Shown here one piece after another: positions 8,376-15,528 of a stretch of 22,679 nucleotides of DNA (the stretch's first letter is position 1; each line of letters opens with the position of its first letter). Position numbers and translations under genes: made by a program. The stretch is from an uncultured Pirellulaceae bacterium. Its GTDB lineage: Bacteria > Planctomycetota > Planctomycetia > Pirellulales > Pirellulaceae. The notes under the pieces are model-generated. The model searched no databases. It saw only the letters and a list, made by a program, of their open reading frames with translations, and had not been told where the DNA came from. The stretch is from assembly GCA_934278005.1 (NCBI GenBank), contig CAKQWG010000038.1, positions 1 through 22,679 of the forward strand. Reading direction: 5' to 3'.

Positions 8376-11225
8376 ATGCGAGCGGAACATGGACAGTTCG
8401 ATCGACACAATCGCGGGTGGCAACATCCGCCGGTTGTCGTTGCGCGCCGCCAGCTTGGCTCATCATCCCGGCTGGACCGCCTCCGGTGCGTTGGCCGCTG
8501 CTCAGCAATTCTGCTGTGCAGCCTGCTGGCGATGTTGGAAAGTGGCTGCGCTCGTTTACAGCTGCCGGCAATCGACCCCAACGGTAACAGCGTTTTCTTG
8601 CCATGCCCTAATACCACCCAGCTAACTCTGCCCAGCCTGCATGGCCACAAGGGCCAAGCCGGCATGATTCCCCAGCCTGCCTTTGCGGCTCCGGCTATGC
8701 CACCGCCGTGCATCGATGGCAGTTGCAACACGGACAGCAAAAAGTCCAAGCATCAATTGTTAAAGCAGCATAAGCTTGGGCAAAAAATAGAGAATCACTT
8801 TCGTTCGCCGGGTAAGGCGGGCGAGATCCAGCTGACTCCCATGCGTGTGGTAGCACCCGTCGGTGGAGAGGTTGTCCTACTGGCTGGTATCTGCGGACCG
8901 GATGGCTATTTAGTCAAGCGCGAACCACTCGAGTGGATGTTGGCACCCAGCAGCGTCGGAACGTTCATCGAGGTTGGCGACGATTCACCGGGCCACTTGA
9001 TCAGTTCGCTGAGTCTGCACCGGGCTCCCAAAGTTGAAAAGCTGGGGGTTGACTTTGCCAAGGGGCGCACGAGCAGTAAGGAAACTCTCATCGATCGCGG
9101 TTCGCCCGATTGCAAGGACGACATCCAGCTCAAAGAGGGGCAGACCTGGCTCAGCATTTCATCGCCCAATGAAGGGGTCAGCCGCATCACCGTGCTCGCG
9201 CCGGACAGCCAGATTTGGGATCGCCGCCGACAAACTGCGACGATCTACTGGGTCGACGGACAGTGGGAATTCCCACCGCCACAGATCAAGCGTTCCGGCG
9301 AACTGCTGCAGTTTGTCACGCGCGTGACCAAAGCCGAAGCGCTGGTCCCGGCAGAGGATTGGATCGTGCAGTACACCATCGTCGATCCCAGTGTGGCCAC
9401 ATTCGAACCGCCTACCGGCAGCAATGTGGCGCGCATCAAAGTCAACAAAGACGCGCAGGCTATCGCGCAGGTTGTGGCTGCTGTCGACGCACAAGGTCAG
9501 CTCGCACGCGGGACAACTCCCATCATGATCGATGTGATCCGCCCAGCGCAACCCTCGGACAATCTGCCCGAACTTACACTGGGCAGTGGCCAGACATTTG
9601 CCACCTTCAGTTCTCCGGGCTTGAATCTGCAAGCCTTTGGGAACGAAGTCGGCTCAGTGGGTGAGCAGATCACGTATGTGGCCAGCCTGGGCAACCCCGG
9701 CGATGTGCCAGCTGAAAATGCTCAACTTGTGATGAACATCCCCGCGGGTACTCGCCTGGTAAGCGCGGTTCCTCAGCCTTCGTCGGCGACCAATACCGGT
9801 TTGGTGTGGGACCAGGGCGTGCTTGATGCGCACCGCCAGCTAGATGTGTCCGCGGTTCTGGAAGCACTGCGCCCCGGTACCTACGATGTGATTTTCCAAG
9901 CCGCCGCAGCGGGCAATCTTTCAGCCAATTCAACCGTGAGAACGGAAATCGTGGAAGCCAGCGTCGAGCTGCGATTCGATCCACTCTCGGGAGCTGCACA
10001 AGCTGAGATGGGACAGTTGATCGAGTACGCTATCGACATTAAGAACACCAGCCGCCAGACGCTGACCGATCTCCGAGTAGCTATTGAGAGCGACGCCGGT
10101 CTGCCCGAGGCAGAGACCGGTCGCAACGAAGTCGAAAAGAGCATCAGCTACTTGCAGCCTGGCGAGACGCAAGCCATGCAAGTCAACTTTATCGTTCGCC
10201 AAGCTGGGCAACTGGGCGCTAAAGTCCGCGTCTACTCGGGACAGAATTTGCTTGCCGAGCGCACGACTTCAGTTCTGGGCGCCGAGCCTGCTCCCAAGCG
10301 ACCCGAGGTGGGAATTGGAATCGAGATGCCAGCGACGATTCGCGTCGGCAGTACGGTCGATGCCATCGTAACGCTACGCAATCCGGGCCAAGTTCGACTG
10401 ACCGGATTGAATGTCGAGCTGGCGTGGGATCCAGCCCTGCGAGCGACCTTTGTCGACAGCAACAATTCCACGCGTTTCCGCCTTGGCGCCGACGGACGCT
10501 CGGCCGTCTGGTCGGCGCAGGACCTGCTGCCGCCGATGTCGAGCACGTCAGGCGACATGATTTGGCTGCTGCGTATATCGTTCGAGTGCATCGCGCCGGT
10601 TACACAAGGCACGCTATCGGCCCATGTTGCGGCAGCAGAAGGCGTGCAGGCTAACGATTCGGTCAGTTTCAGCGCAGTGACCAGTGAAGTCACGCCGCCT
10701 GTCACGCCGCCTGTCACGCCGCCTGCAACGCTTCCTCCCACGCTGCCACCGAACATGGGCGGGTCGAATGGTGCCTCTCCGGTCACGCCGCCCGTAACAC
10801 CACCGGCAGCCGGGGGCGATTCTGGCACGACGCAGCGCACGGGGCAATGGGATATCGAACTTGCCGACTTCGGCGATCCGACTCGAGTTGGCAATTCGGT
10901 TCGTTACACGGTTACCATTCGCAACAATCAGAATTTGATCGACCGCGGTGTCCGCGTCGACTTGCAGCTCCCGCAGGGTGTGCGCTTTGAGGGCGCGACC
11001 AATATGTACGACGGTACGCCGGTGCGAACCGAGTTCGGTACGGATAACACCTTGCGATTTGCTGAGATCAATTCAGTGCGAGCTCAAGAGACGCTCAGCT
11101 ACGTGTTCGTACTGGTTCCTCAGGTGCCTGGGGTGATGGTTGTGCGAGCGCGAGTTTACTCAGCCGAGCGCCCGACGCCTCGCGAGACAGAGCAAGACAC
11201 CACCGTGTTGCCGAGGAGCAACTAA
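8376..11225 (+). CDS. Large secreted DUF11-repeat protein (probable envelope lipoprotein)
   Basis: The ATG at 8376 follows a TAGGAC ribosome-binding site with an 8-nt gap, giving 949 residues. A GTG 39 nt upstream is possible. The N-terminus is basic and long, then SAILLCSLLAMLESGC (about 47-62) looks like a lipoprotein or Sec signal ending in an atypical lipobox. An Ig-like part begins near 150 (ITLTPMRVVAPVGGEVVLLAG-type pattern). DUF11/CARDB-like beta-sandwich repeats start near 420 (VGEQITYVASLGNPG), 527 (GQLIEYAIDIKNTS), 645 (GSTVDAIVTLRNPG) and 824 (GNSVRYTVTIRNNQ). A Pro/Thr linker with VTPP repeats (about 770-811) separates the last one. DUF11 repeats are typical of large exported planctomycete proteins. 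A structural or adhesive role outside the cytoplasm is likely; no enzymatic motif is visible. Confidence 0.85.
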   Translation: MRAEHGQFDRHNRGWQHPPVVVARRQLGSSSRLDRLRCVGRCSAILLCSLLAMLESGCARLQLPAIDPNGNSVFLPCPNTTQLTLPSLHGHKGQAGMIPQPAFAAPAMPPPCIDGSCNTDSKKSKHQLLKQHKLGQKIENHFRSPGKAGEIQLTPMRVVAPVGGEVVLLAGICGPDGYLVKREPLEWMLAPSSVGTFIEVGDDSPGHLISSLSLHRAPKVEKLGVDFAKGRTSSKETLIDRGSPDCKDDIQLKEGQTWLSISSPNEGVSRITVLAPDSQIWDRRRQTATIYWVDGQWEFPPPQIKRSGELLQFVTRVTKAEALVPAEDWIVQYTIVDPSVATFEPPTGSNVARIKVNKDAQAIAQVVAAVDAQGQLARGTTPIMIDVIRPAQPSDNLPELTLGSGQTFATFSSPGLNLQAFGNEVGSVGEQITYVASLGNPGDVPAENAQLVMNIPAGTRLVSAVPQPSSATNTGLVWDQGVLDAHRQLDVSAVLEALRPGTYDVIFQAAAAGNLSANSTVRTEIVEASVELRFDPLSGAAQAEMGQLIEYAIDIKNTSRQTLTDLRVAIESDAGLPEAETGRNEVEKSISYLQPGETQAMQVNFIVRQAGQLGAKVRVYSGQNLLAERTTSVLGAEPAPKRPEVGIGIEMPATIRVGSTVDAIVTLRNPGQVRLTGLNVELAWDPALRATFVDSNNSTRFRLGADGRSAVWSAQDLLPPMSSTSGDMIWLLRISFECIAPVTQGTLSAHVAAAEGVQANDSVSFSAVTSEVTPPVTPPVTPPATLPPTLPPNMGGSNGASPVTPPVTPPAAGGDSGTTQRTGQWDIELADFGDPTRVGNSVRYTVTIRNNQNLIDRGVRVDLQLPQGVRFEGATNMYDGTPVRTEFGTDNTLRFAEINSVRAQETLSYVFVLVPQVPGVMVVRARVYSAERPTPRETEQDTTVLPRSN
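10689..10724 (+). repeat. 12-bp tandem repeat encoding VTPP units
   Basis: Three perfect copies of gtcacgccgcct encode Val-Thr-Pro-Pro in the linker before the last DUF11 domain. Degenerate VTPP copies recur near 10781-10800. The repeat stays in frame. Confidence 0.9.
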
Positions 11226-11393
11226 ATCAGCTGCGGCGGTTCGTTGGCAGCGTTCTTTAGCGAAAGCCCAACGGCTGCAAGCGGTTTCGTCTCGGGTTAT
11301 AATGCCACTCGCAAGTTGGAACACTCCGACTTGACTGTAGCACAGTAGGCTGTGCGCACACCATACACCGTCTCATCCGGGATCAATTTCATT

Positions 11394-12215
11394 ATGCATC
11401 GAGTGGTTTTAGCTGTTTTTTTTTCCGCGCTGTTAAGTTTTGCAGTCGTCCCTGTGGCGCACTCTCAGATCATCGTTGGACATCGTGGTGCATCGTACGA
11501 TGCCCCGGAAAATACGCTCGCTGCCTTTAAGGAGGCGTGGCGCCAAAAAGCTGACGGGGTTGAGGGAGACTTCTATATCACTGCCGATAAGCAGCTGGTC
11601 TGCATCCATGATAAAGATACCGAACGCACGGCCGGAAAGAAGTTGAGCGTTACCGGCAGCACTCTGGCAGAGCTCAAGCAGCTCGAGTACGGCAGTTGGA
11701 AGGGAACGCAGTTCAAAGGCGAGCCCATCCCGACATTCGCTGAAGTGGCGGCCTGCATTCCTGCGAACAAGACATTTGTAATTGAGCTCAAGGCGGGCCC
11801 CGAAATTGTCCCGCTGTTGGTAGAGCAACTAGATCAATCGCAACTTACTCGCAAGCAATGCTTGGTAATTGCCTTTGACAGCGAGGCTGTAGCCAAGTGC
11901 AAAGAGTTGCTGCCCGATGTGCGCGTGCATTGGTTGGTCGGCTACAAGCAGAATAAACAGAGCGGCCAGTGGACGCCGTCGCTGGAGACCGTAGCGCAGA
12001 CATTGGCCGAATGCAAGGCGGATGGTCTGGGCACTCAGGGGCAAAGGGAGGTGGTCACCGAGGAATTCATCGCCGAACTCAAGCGACGGGGCATGCGCGA
12101 GTTTCATGTGTGGACAGTCAACGAGCCCGACGATGCACGCTTTTTCCAGAAGTTGGGAGCGGTTGGCATTACCACCGACCGGCCTGGATTTATTCGCGAG
12201 GCTCTGCAGAAGTAG
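11394..12215 (+). CDS. Secreted glycerophosphodiester phosphodiesterase
   Basis: The 273-residue enzyme hydrolyses glycerophosphodiesters to glycerol-3-phosphate and an alcohol, probably in the periplasm. The ATG at 11394 is preferred over the GTG at 11352 because it puts a Sec signal at the N-terminus (MHRVVLAVFFSALLSFAVVPVAHS, cleavage near residue 24). GDPD-family motifs follow in order: GHRGASYDAPENT with the first catalytic His, VEGDFYIT with metal-binding Glu and Asp, CIHDKDTERT with the second His, FVIELKAG, and the C-terminal WTVNEPDD and GITTDRP strands. Length is normal for bacterial UgpQ/GlpQ-like enzymes. It stands alone, 168 nt after the DUF11 gene, with only a weak GGGAT-type ribosome-binding site about 12 nt upstream. 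Phosphate starvation control is common in the family, but no Pho box was seen. Confidence 0.92.
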   Translation: MHRVVLAVFFSALLSFAVVPVAHSQIIVGHRGASYDAPENTLAAFKEAWRQKADGVEGDFYITADKQLVCIHDKDTERTAGKKLSVTGSTLAELKQLEYGSWKGTQFKGEPIPTFAEVAACIPANKTFVIELKAGPEIVPLLVEQLDQSQLTRKQCLVIAFDSEAVAKCKELLPDVRVHWLVGYKQNKQSGQWTPSLETVAQTLAECKADGLGTQGQREVVTEEFIAELKRRGMREFHVWTVNEPDDARFFQKLGAVGITTDRPGFIREALQK

Positions 12216-12329
12216 GCGGATTGTAGAAGTAGACCGATGGCAGCAGCGTGCTGCGGCGCGGAAAGTTTTGCCTGCGGCCCAGTCGCGGCGCTAGTGTGAG
12301 CGAAGAGGCAAAGAGGTAACGCGCAGATG

Positions 12330-12355
12330 CGAGTGCCATCACAGCGTGGCACTCG
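12330..12355. terminator. 9-bp-stem hairpin between convergent genes, possible bidirectional terminator
   Basis: CGAGTGCCA at 12330-12338 pairs perfectly with TGGCACTCG at 12347-12355 over an 8-nt loop. Flanking GGTAAC (12316-12321) and GTTACC (12355-12360) could extend the pairing. It sits between the ends of the phosphodiesterase gene (12215) and the orphan minus-strand gene (12371), where a terminator for both would fit. There is no U-tract, so a repeat element of REP type is the alternative. Confidence 0.4.
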
Positions 12356-12370
12356 TTACCAGCCAGCAGA

Positions 12371-12832
12371 TCAGGGCCCCACGGGGCGGATTAGATCGCG
12401 GGCTTCGGCCCATATTTCCATCCACCGCGCGATCCAACCCTGCGGAAAGCGTTCGGCCTGACGCTCGAAGTAGTTGAGCCGAAACGGAAGTTCTCGCTCG
12501 GCCCCCTCTACCCACTTCCAACCGAAATCGGTCATATTCGTCAGCGCGTATCGAGTTTGGCTCGTGTGAGTTTGGAATGCTTCGCTGCGCCACTTCGTGC
12601 GAATACCTCGGGTTACCTCAGGACTCGATTCATCGTCCTCGATCTCGTGATCGGTAAACAACGCGATCACTGGCGAATGCTTGATCTGGGCATCATAAAT
12701 GCGGCAGTCGCTGGTTGGACTGTCCAGGCTGGCTACTGCCAAGTCCCAGGCCTTATGCCACCCGATAACGCGGTGCTCCTCTGCCCCTTCGCTGGAGGCG
12801 ACGATCAACTTGAATTCGCGAATTCGCTTCAT
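12371..12832 (-). CDS. Hypothetical protein, 153 residues
   Basis: I do not recognise a family. The ATG at 12832 has no strong ribosome-binding site. The protein is soluble, with no signal peptide or membrane helix. It begins with a beta-strand-like MKRIREFKLIVASSEG, has an acidic middle (DHEIEDDESSPE) and a Trp-rich C-terminal third (FGWKWVEGAE, GWIARWMEIWAEA). The composition looks like a genuine folded protein rather than a chance frame, and the opposite strand has no better candidate. It is convergent with the phosphodiesterase gene and lies downstream, on the same strand, of the hemL and SDR genes, from which it is separated by 347 nt of hairpin repeats. It is therefore probably a separate transcription unit. 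Confidence 0.6.
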   Translation of the reverse strand: MKRIREFKLIVASSEGAEEHRVIGWHKAWDLAVASLDSPTSDCRIYDAQIKHSPVIALFTDHEIEDDESSPEVTRGIRTKWRSEAFQTHTSQTRYALTNMTDFGWKWVEGAERELPFRLNYFERQAERFPQGWIARWMEIWAEARDLIRPVGP

Positions 12833-12909
12833 CTTGTGAGCTTTTGATAGTCTTTCAGAAATTCATGGCACTGCATTCGCATCCGGCGGCGGGATCATCC
12901 ATCGCGCAG

Positions 12910-13057
12910 TGGCGACCGATAAACAGCGGCCAGATAGTCGCCGAACCGCTCCGCCGGTTCGTACAGTCAATGCCGACCGACGGAGCGGTCGGGCGACTAT
13001 GCCGACCGACGGAGCGGTCGGGCGACTGTGGCGACCGACGGAGCGGTCCGGGCGAGT
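12910..13057. repeat. Array of stem-loop repeats (29-bp period) with one inverted copy
   Basis: Two perfect 29-bp units start at 12970 and 12999, and a third of 30 bp with mismatches starts at 13028. Units one and two contain CCGACCG-acggag-CGGTCGG, a 7-bp stem with a 6-nt loop (12973-12992 and 13002-13021). Just upstream CGAACCG-ctccgc-CGGTTCG (12942-12961) is a related hairpin in opposite orientation. A degenerate copy of the gtggcgaccga start lies at 12910. The hairpins resemble REP-type palindromic elements in size and position. Confidence 0.88.
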
Positions 13058-13100
13058 GTGGCGCAGAGGACCGATTATAGTTCGCAGTGGCAGCGCGTTG

Positions 13101-13139
13101 CTAGTTACTAGTTAAGGTTCCGACTTGGTACCTTAAGGT
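13101..13139. repeat. Palindrome cluster downstream of the SDR gene
   Basis: CTAGTTACTAG (13101-13111) is an 11-bp palindrome with a central unpaired base. TTAAGGT at 13112-13118 pairs with ACCTTAA at 13130-13136 over an 11-nt loop, and ACCTTAAGGT (13130-13139) is itself a 10-bp palindrome. On the minus strand this lies 41-79 nt past the SDR stop, where a transcript end is expected, but AT-rich short stems without a T-run make weak terminators. Confidence 0.4.
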
Positions 13140-13179
13140 GCGTGATATGGCTGTGCTCGTTGCGAGTCGACGGGGGTGG

Positions 13180-13995
13180 CTAGTTGCTGGGAAGTATCTT
13201 ACCGCGCAGTTCGGGTGGAATGTCTGGCTGCTGCCAGACGCTCATGCCACCGTCGACGAGCAGCGTTTGACCGTGCACGTGTTCGGCTTGGTCGCTTAGT
13301 AGGAACAAGGCGGCACCGCCACAGACTTCAGGCCCTGGCACGCGGCCGCTGGGCGTATGCCACTGCATCCAGCGTCGCGCCTCGCTCGCAGGCTCGACGG
13401 CTGTAGCGGTCAAGGGGGTTACTACCAGGCCCGGCGCCATGGCGTTGACGCGTATGCCGCGCGGTGCCAGAGCGACGCACAGGCTGCGGATCATCGTCCG
13501 CACGGCGCCTTTGCTGGTGTCGTAAGCGGTGTGGTCCATCTCCGCTAGCTCGCCGTTGATGGACCCCGTAAATAGTACGCGTCCGGCTACCCCCTGCTCG
13601 ACCCATCGTCGAGCATAGGCCTGCGTGAGAAAGAACCCGGCGTAGACATTCAGTCGCATCGTGCGCTCGAAGCTCTCAAACGTCAGGTCCAGAAATGGTT
13701 CTTCAGCAAAAGTCCCGGCGTTGTTCGCCAGTAGGCTAACTTGATCGGAAACGCAATCGACCTGCTCGAGTAGATTAGCGACAGCGGCCGGTGTGGGCCC
13801 GGCCAGGTCGGCAAACACTAAATCCGCGCGCACTCCGTGTTGGCGGCAAGCGTCGCGAGTTTGGTGGCTCAGCTCGTCTTCGCGCAGACCGTGCAGAATC
13901 ACATCGCAGCCTGCGGCAGACAGAGCCAATGCAATAGCCGCTCCCACCCCTTGGGTACCACCGGTGATCAAGGCTGTTCTACCGTCGAGTCGCAT
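13180..13995 (-). CDS. Short-chain dehydrogenase/reductase (SDR), NAD(P)-dependent
   Basis: This 271-residue classical SDR starts at ATG 13995; an in-frame TTG lies two codons upstream. The Rossmann cofactor loop TGGTQGVG is at 11-18 and NNAG at 91-94. The catalytic Ser (TGSIN, 145), Tyr158 and Lys162 (YDTSK) are all present, and the PG motif follows (MAPGLV). The C-terminus has the family's LFLLSDQAEHVHGQTLLVDGG end. Substrate cannot be told from sequence; FabG-like, sugar and polyol dehydrogenases all fit. The start lies 7 nt past the hemL stop, which points to an operon, yet no SDR step is known in tetrapyrrole synthesis, so the link is probably positional. The ribosome-binding site is weak, so translation may be coupled to hemL. 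Confidence 0.9.
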   Translation of the reverse strand: MRLDGRTALITGGTQGVGAAIALALSAAGCDVILHGLREDELSHQTRDACRQHGVRADLVFADLAGPTPAAVANLLEQVDCVSDQVSLLANNAGTFAEEPFLDLTFESFERTMRLNVYAGFFLTQAYARRWVEQGVAGRVLFTGSINGELAEMDHTAYDTSKGAVRTMIRSLCVALAPRGIRVNAMAPGLVVTPLTATAVEPASEARRWMQWHTPSGRVPGPEVCGGAALFLLSDQAEHVHGQTLLVDGGMSVWQQPDIPPELRGKILPSN

Positions 13996-14002
13996 GTGCA
14001 AA

Positions 14003-15325
14003 TCACTTGTTGTTCGAGGAAATGTTCGCTAATACCGCCACAGCCGCTTCGATCGTTTCATCGATCAGCTGCGGAGTGTGTGCCGCTGAGATAAATTGAG
14101 CTTCGAACTGGCTGCACGGCATGTAAACACCGCGTTCGATCAGTCCCCAGAAGAAGCGACTGTAAGCGGCTCGATCCGCGGTGCTTGCCTGCTGCCAACC
14201 ATAGACGGGGGCATCGCAGAAAAATAGCGTCAGCATACTTCCCACACGCTGCACTTGATGTGGGATGCCGGCTTTTGCAGCGGCGGCGGCCAGACCATCG
14301 CCCAGTTGTTTTCCCAGGGCTTCCAGTTGATCGTAAGGTGGACTTTCGAGCAGCAGTTTGAGCGTAGCCGTGCCTGCAGCGGTCGCTAGTGGATTGCCGC
14401 TCAGCGTGCCCGCCTGATAGACCTTCCCGGCCGGCATAATATGATCCATCAAGTCGGCCCGACCACCGTAAAGGCCTAGCGGCAAGCCGCCACCTACGAT
14501 CTTGCCCATCGTGGTCAAATCAGCCTGGATGCCGTAGCGCTCCTGGGCACCTCCCAGCGCCACGCGAAAACCAGTCATGACTTCGTCGATGATCAGCACC
14601 GTGCCGTGGCTGGTGCACAGTTCACGGGCCGCCTGCAGGAACTCGGGACGCGGTGGAACGCACCCCATGTTGCCCACGACCGGCTCCAAAATAATGGCTG
14701 CCAGTTGGTTGCCCAGCTCGTCGAAGGCTCGTCGGAGAGCGGGCACATCGTTGTATTCCAGCACGACGGTATCGCGGCTGGTTCCAATGGTCACGCCAGG
14801 TGAATCAGGTACTCCCAGGCTGGCGGCCGCGCTGCCGGCGCTGACCAGCAGGCTATCTACGTGGCCATGGTAGTTGCCGGCAAACTTGATGATCTTATCG
14901 CGGCCCGTTGCTCCCCGAGCCAGCCGTATGGCACTCATCGTCGCTTCGGTGCCACTGTTGACTAAGCGCAACCGCTCGATGCTCGGCACACACTTCATAA
15001 CCAGTTCGGCAAGCTCCGATTCGGCCTCGGTCGGTGCACCGAAACTGGTTCCGCGCTCGGCCGCTTTGACGATCGCTTCCACGACGGTCGGATGTGCATG
15101 GCCCAAAATCATCGGCCCCCATGAGCCGATATAATCGATCAGGCGATTGCCGTCGATGTCGTGCAGGTAGGGACCTTGGGCGCGATCGATAAACAGCGGT
15201 TTGCCACCGACGGCACCGAAGGCGCGGGCCGGACTATTCACTCCGCCGGGCATTAATTGACTGGCTCGGTCGAAAGCAGCGATGGAACGCTGTTGCTGAA
15301 ACTGGTTGGGAATCGAGGCAGTCAC
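14003..15325 (-). CDS. hemL: Glutamate-1-semialdehyde 2,1-aminomutase
   Basis: HemL converts glutamate-1-semialdehyde to 5-aminolevulinate, the last step of the C5 route into heme and other tetrapyrroles, in the cytoplasm with PLP. The 440-residue protein is of normal length. It shows MPGGVNSPARAF near the N-terminus, the cofactor-phosphate segment NSGTEATMSAIRLAR at 123-137, NYHGHVD at 151-157, IIDEVMTGFR at 245-254, and the PLP lysine Lys275 in TTMGKIVGGGLPLG. YQAGTLSGNP further along is also characteristic. The start is GTG at 15325, preceded by an excellent AAGGAG with a 7-nt gap, one of the clearest ribosome-binding sites in the window. The SDR gene follows 7 nt later; the upstream DUF2079 gene ends 203 nt before. 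Confidence 0.96.
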   Translation of the reverse strand: MTASIPNQFQQQRSIAAFDRASQLMPGGVNSPARAFGAVGGKPLFIDRAQGPYLHDIDGNRLIDYIGSWGPMILGHAHPTVVEAIVKAAERGTSFGAPTEAESELAELVMKCVPSIERLRLVNSGTEATMSAIRLARGATGRDKIIKFAGNYHGHVDSLLVSAGSAAASLGVPDSPGVTIGTSRDTVVLEYNDVPALRRAFDELGNQLAAIILEPVVGNMGCVPPRPEFLQAARELCTSHGTVLIIDEVMTGFRVALGGAQERYGIQADLTTMGKIVGGGLPLGLYGGRADLMDHIMPAGKVYQAGTLSGNPLATAAGTATLKLLLESPPYDQLEALGKQLGDGLAAAAAKAGIPHQVQRVGSMLTLFFCDAPVYGWQQASTADRAAYSRFFWGLIERGVYMPCSQFEAQFISAAHTPQLIDETIEAAVAVLANISSNNK

Positions 15326-15528
15326 GCGGAATCTCCTTGACCGTAGGCGAAACCAGACACAACGTGGCGAAGACGAGGTCAGTGCGCTTGGGATTGGTAA
15401 TGATGGTTGGTTATCGGCTGTGCTTTGAGCAGGGCCAATTTGCCACGATTGCTCGAGAAATACAAGCCCCGTGCGGGTGTGATGGCAGGTGGCTCGGTTG
15501 CAGTCGAGGAGCCGAAGCTGATTCGAAG

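Larger units (their letters stand above)
12833..13179. other. 347-nt repeat-rich intergenic region
   Basis: This spacer lies between the SDR gene end and the orphan gene start, both on the minus strand. It holds the stem-loop array at 12910-13057 and a small palindrome cluster at 13101-13139. Open frames on the plus strand simply translate the repeats and are not called. No promoter for the orphan gene was identified. Confidence 0.65.

Noticed and set aside
12910..13057. CRISPR array
   Set aside because: The 29-bp units abut directly with no unique spacers, and no cas gene is present.
12844..13115. Two short plus-strand frames over the hairpin array
   Set aside because: They translate the stem-loop repeats only, with no ribosome-binding site or protein-like composition.
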